Source of the DNA: Euptelea pleiosperma
Lineage: Eukaryota; Streptophyta; Magnoliopsida; Ranunculales; Eupteleaceae
Direction: 5' to 3'
Assembly (NCBI GenBank): GCA_035048495.1
Contig: CM068544.1
Span: forward strand, 14,626,138-14,690,137
Length of the DNA stretch: 64,000 nt
Positions 1 through 9,929 of this stretch are shown in pieces (within the stretch, counting starts at the first letter, position 1; each line of letters starts with the position of its first letter). The position numbers and the translations under genes are program-made. The notes beneath the pieces are model-generated. The model did not search any database, was not told the origin of the DNA, and saw only the letters and a list, made by a program, of their open reading frames with translations.

Positions 1-260
1 AAGTCTATTTATTGAAAATGATGTCTGTTTTGAAAAATCACTTATTAACTCTTCATTCAGTTTCAAAGCAAACATTACTATAGTAGATTAAAAAATCTTT
101 GAAAACTCAGATTCAGCAAAATGTTCACATATCAACGTTAGAATTATCCGAAGTTTAGATTATCCAAAGATCCAAGAAGAACAATTGTGGAGACCTAACC
201 CAGTGATCTTTTGAGCTTTTCATTATTTCTGAGGGTTATAAAATTATTCTGAATCACAAG

Positions 261-584
261 ATGACTCACAATTCTTCTAGTCCCCAAATATTTCCATTGA
301 GTGGTCTCATTAACCTTTGCTTTGGTCATAGAACTCAGAACGACATCAAATTTAGATTATTACATAAAGAACCTTCTCTATATCCATTCGAGACATCGAA
401 GATGAAAGTACAAACCCTAGAAAATGATATAGGCCATCTTTCTAGCCAATCAGACTTTTTAGCTTCCCTAACAACTATACCGTTAGAAACTATTTTTGAG
501 CCTTTTGATAAAAATATTTTCTTATTAACCCATCAACCAAAAACCCAATCCCAAAAAGAGTTCAATACGATAACCTACTTCTGA
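261..584 (+). CDS. Small conserved ORF of the LARD family (107 codons), unknown function
   Basis: I do not recognise the product. The frame begins MTHNSSSP and runs 107 codons. Copy B has an almost identical frame at 31786-32136 on the minus strand, with the same start and amino-acid changes scattered along it; the C-terminus differs after a frameshift. Copy C has the same start at 50921, but its frame is broken. No signal peptide, zinc knuckle or catalytic motif is visible. It lies between the gag-like ORF and the 3' LTR, where some plant LTR elements carry an extra ORF. Conservation of the frame in two copies may only reflect their recent common origin, so whether it is translated is unproven. 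Confidence 0.4.
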   Translation: MTHNSSSPQIFPLSGLINLCFGHRTQNDIKFRLLHKEPSLYPFETSKMKVQTLENDIGHLSSQSDFLASLTTIPLETIFEPFDKNIFLLTHQPKTQSQKEFNTITYF

Positions 585-1416
585 GAGGGATCAAAGAGTA
601 TTTGGTATGATTACACCAAGAAAAAAAAAAGAAAACAAATGGTTTGAGCTGAAAAGAAACATGATCAGAAAGAAAGAATGAAAGGAAAAAGAATCTAAAA
701 AAGGTTGAAGAATATCTAAAAAGACAAAAATTGGAAAAAGGAAAGAAGAAAAGTTAAGGAAATATTACCCTTGGAAAAAATTGGAAAGAATAGTGAGATA
801 CCCTCTCAGAATTTTTGAATACAAGAATATCCTTCTCTTCTGAACCTATCATAAGCCTCAATATGACCTATGCAAGTCCTATTTGATTCTAGAATTGCAC
901 CATCATCAAGTGCGGAGAATGGAGAAAAGAAAAATTATAGAGTTTGATCCGACGTTCTTAAGTGATTTGACATTCCAATAATGAGATCTTCTTAAATCTT
1001 CTTATATCCTCCATTCAAGAACTATATATGTGAGACGTTTGATAGTTTTTATATTCATCTCCTCACATATAGTTTGAGAGAAAAGTATAAAACATTCTTG
1101 AGTGATTCACTTCTGAGTGGTATACAAGTGAGGATTGAGGTCGAGGCATAGAGTCTCTAAGGAGATATAGATATCTCTACTGCTAGATAAGGATGATGTT
1201 GAACACACACACACACTAAGTCTGTTTGAAGGTCCATTTGTATAAGTGTTGCATTTTGCTGATTAGTTCTAATTTGTGAATAATTTCTTGAATCCTTCAA
1301 ATAATCTGACAAAACGGAGTTTTTTTGAGTAATGCAAATAAGTTTTCTAGCATGATATGCCTAGCCTTTTTTCGTCACTTATTTCACAATAATTGCCAAG
1401 GATTGGCAATATGCTA

Positions 1417-1427
1417 GTTGGGGGTTG
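1417..1427 (+). other. Polypurine tract of copy A
   Basis: The G-rich tract GTTGGGGGTTG ends immediately before the TGATATTCGC start of the 3' LTR. The same tract occupies the same position in copy C (52100-52111) and, reversed, in copy B (30957-30970). Confidence 0.8.
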
Positions 1428-1884
1428 TGATATTCGCTCAAAAGTCCATACTTTAAGCCATTATCCTTATAGCGATGTCGCATTCTCTTACGTAAAATAT
1501 GTTTTTTCATTGACTTTTCCACGTAAGAGTTTCTTCCATTGCGTAGAATGATTCTTTAGATGAAAATTGACTATTTGCATGAAATATACGCATTTCGGAT
1601 AGTCCAGTATCAACCCATTAGTTGAATCTCATTACGTGCTTTTTCACTTGCAGGAGACCCTATCGGGCGATTCCTGAGGACTAGCGGGCCCACTATCAAC
1701 CACAGAAGACTTCTATCAAAGCGTAAAGAGCCAGCAAGCTAGGATAAAAAGATAGAAGACATGTACGAGCAAAGCAAGAGGATCGTAGAGCCGGAACAAA
1801 GACTAAAGAAGAGAAGAATAGCTGGAGACCAAGAGAAGGACTTAGGTGTTAAAAGCCACACCAATTGACATCAAAGGATAAGTT

Positions 1885-1938
1885 TGACTAATTGGTGGAG
1901 CGGACGAGAGAGAATAAAGAAGACTAGGGTTCAAGACC
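1885..1938 (+). promoter_or_regulatory. tRNA-like A-box/B-box pair in LTR of copy A
   Basis: TGACTAATTGG (1885-1895) resembles a tRNA A box. GGTTCAAGACC (1928-1938) fits the B-box pattern GGTTCRANNCC, and AGGG/CCCT flanking bases close a 7-nt T-arm-like loop. Start-to-start spacing is 43 nt, as in intronless tRNA genes. A TTTT run follows near 1947. Whether RNA polymerase III uses it is unknown. Confidence 0.5.
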
Positions 1939-2003
1939 CTCCAATGCTTTTATTTTTATATTTTTCTCTCATCTCTCTCCTATTTCTCTCTCTATCTATC
2001 TTG

Positions 2004-2054
2004 GCCCATGACCCATGCCCATGACCCATGACCCATGCCCATGCCCATGCCCAT
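2004..2054 (+). repeat. CCCATG-based minisatellite in LTR
   Basis: Short tandem copies of ACCCATG and GCCCATG. The same block, reversed and with different copy numbers, is in the LTRs of copy D (about 14816-14898) and copy B (about 30245-30375 and 40348-40465). Confidence 0.85.
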
Positions 2055-2220
2055 TTGCAATAACAAGAGAGAATTGGTCTCACTTGACCGATTCTTCTCT
2101 CCCCCACATCTCTCTATCCTAGTCACTCTCTCTCTCATCTAACTAACCCATTCCCAGAAGTTGGATCTCTTTAGATCCAACGGTTATCATTTTTACAACA
2201 AGCAAAAAGAAAATAAAAAG

Positions 2221-2230
2221 TCTATAAGAG
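2221..2230 (+). promoter_or_regulatory. TATA-like box of short-type LTR
   Basis: TCTATAAGAG lies between a purine-rich stretch and a pyrimidine-rich leader, the usual place for the Pol II start in an LTR. It is conserved, reversed, as CTCTTATAGAC in the LTRs of copies B and D. Confidence 0.45.
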
Positions 2231-3765
2231 ATCTACGATCTCTCCTTCTTGGGTTGGTTCCCTCCCCCTTCTCATCCTCTCTTTCTTCTTTCTTTCTCTT
2301 CTTCTTCTTCACCCTTCTTCTCCGGCGAGCAACGTCTCCTTGCTGCCCATTCCATCTGCCACAATCAAAGGCTACAATCCTCAATCCTATTGAGGTCGAT
2401 CCAATCGGAGTTGCACCATCTACCCTTTAATGGTAAGCTTCTCTTTAATTCATCTCTCTAACCTTCCTACCTTCTTTCTCTCTCTTCTTTTGAAAGTAAG
2501 ATTTTTTCGTGTCGTTGAATCGGAAACCCTAATCTCAACACATTTTTAGAATCCACTTCTTTGTTCACTCAAATCCTGTAAAAATCACAGGGTTGTACAG
2601 TGGCTCGTGTCGGATATCGTCCGCACTCGGGGTTAGGGCAAATAAGAACAATAATAACAGAAAATGCTGATAATTTATGAAAGGGTGAGAATGTTGATTA
2701 TAGCAAGATTAAAACACGCTTTTTGGAGATAGATTATTAAAACTATGAATGAGAACTAACATAATCAAAATGCAACAATGAACAAGAGTGAACATAAATA
2801 AGAAGCATTCAAAACCTAATCAAGAAAAATTAATTTTATTTATTAAAGTAAAATCCAAATTACAATGCTTTGAAATAAAATTCGCAAACAAAGAACAATT
2901 AACAAAACTAATTTAGAAAGCAAGATATAGAGGGAGAAAGATAGAGATATAGGTAGAGAGAGAAAGTGACTAAAGAGGTCTAGAGAGAGAAAGTAAGAAA
3001 TTAGAGAGAGAAAATATATTCTAGGGAGAGAAACAAGTAGGGAAGAGAGAGAAGGTGAGCAAGAAAGAAAGCAACCTTGAGATTTTCCAAACAATTGGAT
3101 CGGAATTGGCCATTGAATGGTGGAGCTTGTGAGAAGCTTGGTGGAAAGAAGGAGGCTATGGCTTGCTATCCAACGTGGTTGGCTTGCAAGTTATGAAGCC
3201 CTACCTGTTCTTCTTCACTGGAGAGCGACTCTTTTGAGGCGAGAATGGAGGTTGCTGACCATCAACCCAACGAGGATGGTGGTGCTGTCCAGCAGCTAGG
3301 AGAAGAAGAGGTGCTCTCAGCCAAGTTTTTCAAGCGGTGCTTGAAGATGGAGGTGGATGCAAGAGGTGTGCGTGCAGGTGGTGGAACACATTGTGGATGA
3401 AGCTAACGGCCTGCTCTATTGTAGGCCGTGAAGATGGTGATGATATTGGTGTAGACAACGACTTGCTGGAGTCGTGGTAGACCAAGGTGGAGAAAGGAAA
3501 CCTGTTGAGAAGTTGCCTTGCAACGATGGAGAGGTGAGGTGCTGTAAGGATACAGCAGCTTGATGTAGCTGCAGCTTTAAACACCGCTGGTGGGAGTGAT
3601 TCTACCGGCCGGAGGAAATTGCAGCAACGTGCTGCACTTGAAGATGGAAGAGGAGGTGTCCAAAGAGTTGCAGTCCGGCCAGCAAGGTGGCTGGACAGTT
3701 TCGGAGAAAGAAAATGGTGGCAGTAGTGGGTTGTGGTGCTCTAACCGGTAACGGAGATGGAAGAT

Positions 3766-3795
3766 CGCCGGAGTTGCAGGTCTGCAACTCCGGCG
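3766..3795. repeat. Perfect hairpin CGCCGGAGTTGCAG, 14-bp arms
   Basis: The 14-bp arms CGCCGGAGTTGCAG and CTGCAACTCCGGCG are separated by 2 nt. Hairpins with related arms recur at 4067-4090, 37807-37834, 37960-37987, 43292-43315, 43642-43668 and 53464-53483, all inside LTRs of this family. Confidence 0.9.
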
Positions 3796-4246
3796 GACAG
3801 ATTAAGAAGAAGAATACGTGTGCAGAAGGTGAAGACAGAGGAAAGAAGAAAGAAAGGAAAGAAGAAGAAGAAGAAGATGGATGGTGAGTTGCAGTCCGTT
3901 TGGACAAGGGAGGAGATGAAGACGTGGGCTGCACCTTGGTGGAGATGCACACGGTCCAGCAGCTTTGAGCAGCCACAAAATGTGAGGAATACCACCTGAA
4001 ATACCAGTCGGAGATGGTCAGCAACCTTGCTGGTTTGGGCTCGTATAAACTGGTGCGTGGCAGACGGCCGGAGTTGCTGGCAACTCCGGCGAAGACGTGA
4101 AGAAGATGAAGAAAAGGAGAAAGAGAAAAGAAGAAAAAGAAGGAGAATGGGGCCAAGGGAGAAGGGAAAACGTGGGGAAGAGTAAAGGAGAAGGATTGGA
4201 AGAGATTGGAGGGGGATTAGGGTTCAAACGAACCCTTCTCCCTCCT

Positions 4247-4256
4247 CTTATAAAGC
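4247..4256 (-). promoter_or_regulatory. TATA-like box of long-type LTR
   Basis: On the minus strand GCTTTATAAG precedes a G/A-rich leader. Equivalent boxes lie near 43143 (solo LTR), 45004 (5' LTR of copy C) and 53163 (3' LTR of copy C). Confidence 0.45.
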
Positions 4257-4349
4257 TCCCTATTTCCTTTAATGGAAATAGGGTATTTTTGAAATAAAAT
4301 TTTTTTTTTTTTAAGTAAAAGTCTACTTTTCTTTGGGGAATGTCCCCAT

Positions 4350-4414
4350 TTAGTGGACCCCCCATTTTTTTAAAATTTAATTAAAATTATTTGGAAATTC
4401 ACGGGGTCCACTAA
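4350..4414. repeat. 12-bp inverted repeat around AT-rich core
   Basis: TTAGTGGACCCC (4350-4361) and GGGGTCCACTAA (4403-4414) flank an AT-rich core about 100 bp upstream of the minus-strand TATA box. The arrangement is conserved in the other long-type LTRs (for example around 42985-43035 and 44836-44916). Confidence 0.8.
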
Positions 4415-4753
4415 CTGGTCGGACAGCAGGTCGATGATGATGGGCCCGGTTACTGGCCCACATGGATTGATGATGTCCATGGTCTCACAAGATGATGTGA
4501 CAGACAGTCTGATGGCGATCGGATGGATGGTGACTTGATTGGGACCCAGATTGGTAGATCGACGGATCTAGAGAGATCCAACGGTCGGATTGAAGATCCA
4601 ACGGTCAGAAAGCTAAGGGAGATGAGATAGAGCTGATGGACAGGAGTTCTGGGGTTAGGTCAGTAGATTCAAGGACCGAGAGATGAAGAGAGAGAGAATA
4701 AGGAGAGATGAGAGAGAAAATATCAAAAAATGGAGATAAAAGTATTGGCAGAG

Positions 4754-4807
4754 GGTCTGGAACCCTGGTCTTCACTGTGACCATCCTCACGCTTCTCCAG
4801 TAGAGTA
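4754..4807 (-). promoter_or_regulatory. tRNA-like A-box/B-box pair in solo LTR
   Basis: On the minus strand TACTCTACTGG (4807-4797) is followed by GGTTCCAGACC (4764-4754), again 43 nt start to start, then a TTTT run. The B box departs from consensus at the RA positions. Confidence 0.4.
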
Positions 4808-5729
4808 GACTATCATTCCTTGCTGACTCATGTGGCTTTAAACGCTTTGGTCCGTGTTTTGGTCATTGGCTCTCCTACTCTCTTCGTTCTTTGGGCCGGC
4901 CTTTTGGTCCTCTTATTCAGCCCATATTCGGCCCATATCTTCTAGTCACAGCATGTGGGCTCTTTAAGCTTTGATAATGGGCTTTCCTGATCGATGTGGT
5001 CTCGCAAGTCTCGAGAATTATCCCATCAGGGTTTCCTCCGACAGAAGAAGCGCGTAATGAGACTCTATCAAAATGACTACATGTCTAGACTTTCGAAAAT
5101 GTGTTTAATGCATGCAAATATACCATTTCGTCCAGAAAAGTGTGTTCTACGCAACACAAAAGACTCTTACGTAGAAAAGTAGATAAATAGAGTATTTTAA
5201 CGTAGGAGAATGCAATAACGCTAAAAGGATAATTGCTTAAAATAAGCACTTTTGAGCGAATATCATCTTTCCCTCTCTACCTTCACATGCTTTTTAGGAT
5301 AATATTTTAATGGCTTTCTAGATTAATTTTGTTTAATGTTATTTTCGTCGTAAAGCATTTGAAGAAGCATTATAAGCATTTGTTTTTAGTTTAATGAACA
5401 AGTTTTAAATTCAAGTTTAAGTTATTTTCATTTATTGTGTTTTTCATTCTCGTTTCTCTTATATTTTTTTCATTCTAATAGTTTTAACAACATTCTCAAG
5501 CATATTTTAAATCAACCTCCACCATTCTCACCCTTCTATTTATTCCGAGCATTTTTTGATTATTCTTGTTTCTTATTGTGTTAACTAATCCCGAGTGTGG
5601 ACGATATCCGACACGAGCCACTGTGCAAGTCTGTTTATTTGCAGATTAAGTGAACCAATTCGGAGAAATTACAAATATTGTTGAAATCAAGGGTTTCCGA
5701 TCCAACGACACGGAAAAACCCTACTTTCA

Positions 5730-6555
5730 TGCATTAACAAGTGTATAGATTTAATTTTATTTGTTATATTGAACTGTATATATTCTCAATCAATTTTTCT
5801 TATTTTAACTCTATATAGTTGATGTTGGATGACTACATTGGGAGTGTTAATTTGTACATATCCAAGTTTAGCTGTAGCTTGTAAAGTTAAAGTGCTTAAT
5901 ACTATTCACATTTGCACAAAGCACTTGATTGAGCATGAGATCTTGAAGACTCCATCAAAGATAAGAGGTTGCACACAGCATATATGCACTGTATATGGCC
6001 TGATTGAACCCTATAATCTTATCCGAGATCCAATCTTTAATTTCTTACATGAGTTAACATATATTGCGTACCCATTCAAGGATCATTATTTGTATGAATG
6101 TGAGCTTATACAAATATTGTGATCCTTGAATTGTCCAGTAATGACAGTTTGACAACTGATATTAGTTTTTATTGGTCATATATATGTAGGCTCCATGTTA
6201 GTTTGAAATTCAATACTATTTCCTCAAATCTTCTTCTTATATACTATTTTTTGTTGATTTTCATGTCTAAACTACTTTGGTAGTTGGATTGAAATAAAAA
6301 TCAACATAAAATAAATATATATAGGGAAAAGTGCGGGGAAATGCTGCCAAATTTTAAACTAATATGGACACTACATAAATATGACAAATAAGAAGCAATA
6401 TCAGTTCTTGAATAGGTTAGAGAACTTTAGAGTTAGCAAAGTTAGATAGAGACTGAAAACAAAATAGGGATAAGTATCCAAACACATGCATATTGGTCTT
6501 TATCTTAATTTGTTTCAATGTGCACGATATATTTCAAGAATCGTGCAATACTTGT
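5730..6555. other. AT-rich sequence between copy A and the CACTA pseudogene
   Basis: No recognisable gene. It probably includes the 5' non-coding part of the CACTA element. A CACTAC string occurs near 6368, but I could not match it to a terminal inverted repeat. The 97-codon frame at 5829-6122 resembles nothing I know. Confidence 0.3.
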
Positions 6556-9500
6556 TAAGGTCCAACATAATGGATAAATCATAGATGATCAAGGATAAAA
6601 GATCACAGAATATAGTAATGGGGTTGATCAATTTCTTAAGTTTGCCAAAGACAATGCGAATGACCCCAATTCTATACGATGTCCATGTAGAAAATGCAAG
6701 AATCTCACTAAACATACTCTTAAAGAGATAAAAGGGCATTTATTTTTAATGGTATCGATCAAAATTATAAGTCGTGGGTCTGGCATGGAAAATAAGTTCC
6801 GAGTAGAATATAGTCAAATATTAATGTAGAAGATTCCATATCAAGAGATGGGAGGGATAGCTCCAAAAGATGCTGATGATGCAATAGAAATGGTTCAGGC
6901 TGCATACGATGATGTTATAAGTGATCTTGAAATATTTCAAAAATTGCTTGAAGATGCCGAGAAGCCCTTATATCCAGGTTGCTCAAAGTTTACAAAGTTA
7001 TCGGCATTGGTTAGACTGTGGAACTTAAAATGTAAGAATGGGTAGTCTGACAAAGGTTTTTCAGAGCTACTACAATTGTTGGAAGACATGCTCCCAAACG
7101 ATAATGAACTGCCCTTATCCATCCATCAGGCAAAGAAAACATTATTTGCATTGGGAATGTCATATGAGAAGATCCATACATGTCCCAATGATTGTATACT
7201 TTATAGGAAAGAGTACAAAGATGCAACGATATGTCCCGTTTATCGAACGTCAAGATGGAAGGTAAACAAGAATAAGACGAAGAAAGATAAAAGGGTGCCT
7301 GCGAAAGAAATGTGGTATTTTCCACCTATCCCGAGGTTCCAAATGATGTTTCATTTCAAACAGACGCAAAAGACTTGACATGGCATTATGATGAAAGAGT
7401 AGAAGTTGATGGTCAAACGCGTCATCCAGTAGACTCCCTAGCATGGAAATTAGTAGACGACAGATATCTGAAGTTTGCCGAAGAATCAAGAAACCTTCGA
7501 GTAGCTATTTTAGTAGATGGAATAAATCAACATAGTATACAATCTAGCAGGCATAGTTGTTGGCCTGTCTTAATGGTAATCTACAACCTTCCACCATGCT
7601 TGTGCATGAAGAAAAAATTTATGATTTTGACAATGTTAATATCAGGTCCAAACCAGCCTGGCAACGACATTGATGTTTACTTAGCACCATTAACTGAGGA
7701 TCTGAAAATTTTATGGAAGAAAGGCATTAAAGTGTATGATACATATCGACAAGAATCCTTTAGGTTATACACTATGTTGATATGGACAATCAATGATTTT
7801 TTAGCTTATGGCATCTTGTGTGGTTGTACCGTCAAAGGATATTATGCTTGTCCAATATGCAGCGAAGAAACCCATTATCATAGACTAAAACATGGAAAGA
7901 AGAATATATATACCGGTCACAGAAGATTTCTTCCACTGAATCATCCATACCAAAAATAGAATAAGGCATTTAATGGTTCACAAGAGTTGGGGTCGGCTCC
8001 AAAATCATTAAGTGGAGAGCAAATACTAAGGAAGGTAGAAGGGATCAAATACTCATGAGGAAAGAAGAAGGTAATTCTCAAGATGTCAGAAAAATTAAAG
8101 CGACCGCGAGAGGAAGACATTGTGGATGAGCCAGTTGGATCCTCAAATTGTTGGAAGAAGAAGTCTATATTCGTTGAGCTTGAATATTAGAAATTTTTGC
8201 ATGTCCGATATAATTTGGATGTTCTGCACATCAAAAAGAATGTGTGCGAGAGCATTGTTGGGACATTACTGAATATACCAGAAAAACCAAAGGATGGTAT
8301 TAATTCTCGGTTGGACCTTGTAAATATGGGTTTGAGAAAGTAATTAGAACCGTAGGTTAGAGGAAAGAAAACGTATTTGCCTCCAGCATGTTATACATTA
8401 TCTAAGGACGAGAAGAAGATATTCTGCAAAACATTGCAAACACTCAAGATCCTAGAAGGATACTCTTCAAATTTTAGAAACTGTGTCTCAATGGAAGATT
8501 TGAAGTTGTATGGTCTTGAGTCCCATGACTGTCATTTATTAATGCAACAACTGCTGCCAGTGGCAATACGTTCGTTGTTGCCAAAATCGGTGAGGGCGGC
8601 TATTAGTAGATTTTGTTTATTCTTTAATGATCTCTGCAACAAAGCAGTTGATGTTGGAAGATTAATTGATATACTAGGTAATCTTGTACTTACATTGTGT
8701 TCATTTGAGAAGTACTTTCTACCATCATTCTTTGACATAATGGTTCATTTAATGGTGCATCTTGTCAGAGAAGCTCGATTATGTGGGCCAGTTCACTTTT
8801 GGATGTACCCATTCGAAAGGTATATTCTACAAAACTATAAACTTATAATTTATCATTTTTCACATAAGTTAGTGTCATTGATATATTTTTTTTCATATAT
8901 ATTCTAGGTTCATGAAGGTTTTAAAGGTCATGTACGCAATCGAAACCGTCCAGAAGGCTGTATTGCTAAATGTTATATTGAAGAGGAAGTGATTGGGTTT
9001 TGCACGGAAAACTTATCTAATTTAGATGCAATTGAGATTCTTTGTGATAGAAATAAGGCAACTGGTAGTACTGAATATGAGAAGTTGCTCTTTGATGGCA
9101 AGCCTTTGCCGGGTGGCAATGTCGTCCAAGTTGATAACGAGTCTTGGGAGTAGGCACATTGTTATGTATTGAAAAATATGAATGATGTTCAACCTTACTT
9201 CACGTAAAGCTATTTTTATCTCCCTTTTCAGTTGATCTTTATTCCGTTGCTTAAGAACTAAATCGTAACTCCGTGTTGTTTCATTTGTACCTTAATAGTG
9301 AGCATATGTCCTACTTGACTGCAAATTATCGGCATCAATCAAAAAATCAAAAGTGATTACAAATGGAACACAACCGCATTTTTATATCCTGGATACGACA
9401 AAGGGTACCATAATTTGATTGATGTTTGTATTTTTTATAAGTCATAAATAAACATGTCCAACAATTTAAAACTTTATAGGTTGAAGATGAATTACGCGGT

Positions 9501-9830
9501 CAACCCAAGTGTCCTAGTCATAATGTAATCAAATGTCCTGGCTACATTATTAATGATTGTCGTTATCACACATCAAATTGGGATAATTCACGAGTGAACC
9601 AGAACATCGGAGTAAACATAGTGGCCGAAACACTTCAAATCGCAAGCACAAAGGAGAAGAATCCGATCATTGGACAGATGTGTTTTTATGGTGTTATTAA
9701 TGAGATATGGCTGCTTAATTACCACGTGTTCAAGATTCCGGTATTTAAATGTGATTGGGTTGACAGCAAGAATGGTTTAAGAAGACAAGTTGCAGAGGGA
9801 TTCCTATCCACTGAGGGAAGTAATGATGTA
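6556..9830 (+). pseudogene. Decayed CACTA (En/Spm) TNP2-like transposase
   Basis: The frame is broken by many stops and frameshifts, but the En/Spm TNP2 order is clear. An N-terminal transposase-associated zinc-binding segment (IRCPCRKCKN, about 6660-6700) is followed by the TNP2 core (LYPGCSKFTKLSALV at about 6970; GMSYEKIHTCPNDCILY at about 7155; SCWPVLMVIYNLPP at about 7555; ISGPNQPGNDIDVYLAPL at about 7640; GHRRFLPLNHPY at about 7915). Then comes the DUF4218-type region (about 8380-9150), containing a plausible 88-bp GT-AG intron at 8820-8907 that joins PFER to FMKVLK. The C-terminal DUF4216-type region (MCFYGVINEIW, PVFKCDWVD) is at about 9680-9770. This family acts as a nuclear transposase on CACTA termini. 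The copy cannot make full-length protein. Confidence 0.93.
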
Positions 9831-9929
9831 TTGACAATGACATTAGGGACCCAAGAATATCCCAGTAGGGTTAGGGCATGGGGCATTTAGTTACCCCTTT
9901 AAAATACTTCTAGATCCCCAAGCATGGAA

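Larger units (their letters stand above)
1..1427 (+). mobile_element. LARD copy A, 3' internal region (left-truncated by window)
   Basis: This is the 3' part of the internal region of a large non-autonomous LTR element, continuing to the left of the window. It aligns by eye with the reverse complement of 30957-32400 (copy B) and with 50700-52111 (copy C). It contains a small conserved ORF (261-584) followed by AT-rich, A-rich noncoding sequence, a (CA)n run near 1205, and a PPT directly before the 3' LTR. No reverse transcriptase, integrase or protease motif is visible. The identification rests on homology with the two complete copies in the same window. Confidence 0.85.
2491..5265 (-). repeat. 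Solo LTR (long type), TSD TCTTT
   Basis: This is a complete LTR in reverse orientation. It starts in plus-strand order with TGAAAGTAAG (2491) and ends with GCGAATATCA (5265). It is flanked by perfect 5-bp repeats TCTTT at 2486-2490 and 5266-5270, so it is an LTR-LTR recombination product inside the LTR of copy A. At 2775 bp it belongs to the long LTR class. Within it are a TATA-like box on the minus strand (4247-4256), hairpins at 3766-3795 and 4067-4090, a 12-bp inverted repeat at 4350/4403, and an A/B-box pair at 4754-4807. Open frames inside it are low-complexity chance frames. Confidence 0.93.
1428..5729 (+). repeat. 3' LTR of copy A (short-type LTR), split by a solo LTR
   Basis: The LTR starts with TGATATTCGCTCAAAAGT at 1428 and ends with CCCTACTTTCA at 5729. 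It is interrupted by a reverse-oriented solo LTR at 2491-5265 flanked by TCTTT. Without the insert it is about 1.52 kb, matching the 1.6-kb class of LTRs in copies B and D. It holds a tRNA-like A/B-box pair (1885-1938), a CCCATG minisatellite (about 2004-2054), a TATA-like box (2221-2230) and pyrimidine-rich tracts. The 5-bp TSD candidate after the LTR is TGCAT (5730-5734), but its partner lies outside the window. Confidence 0.9.

Noticed and set aside
5829..6122. 97-codon frame
   Set aside because: No recognisable domain and no second copy. AT-rich flank of a CACTA element; probably chance.
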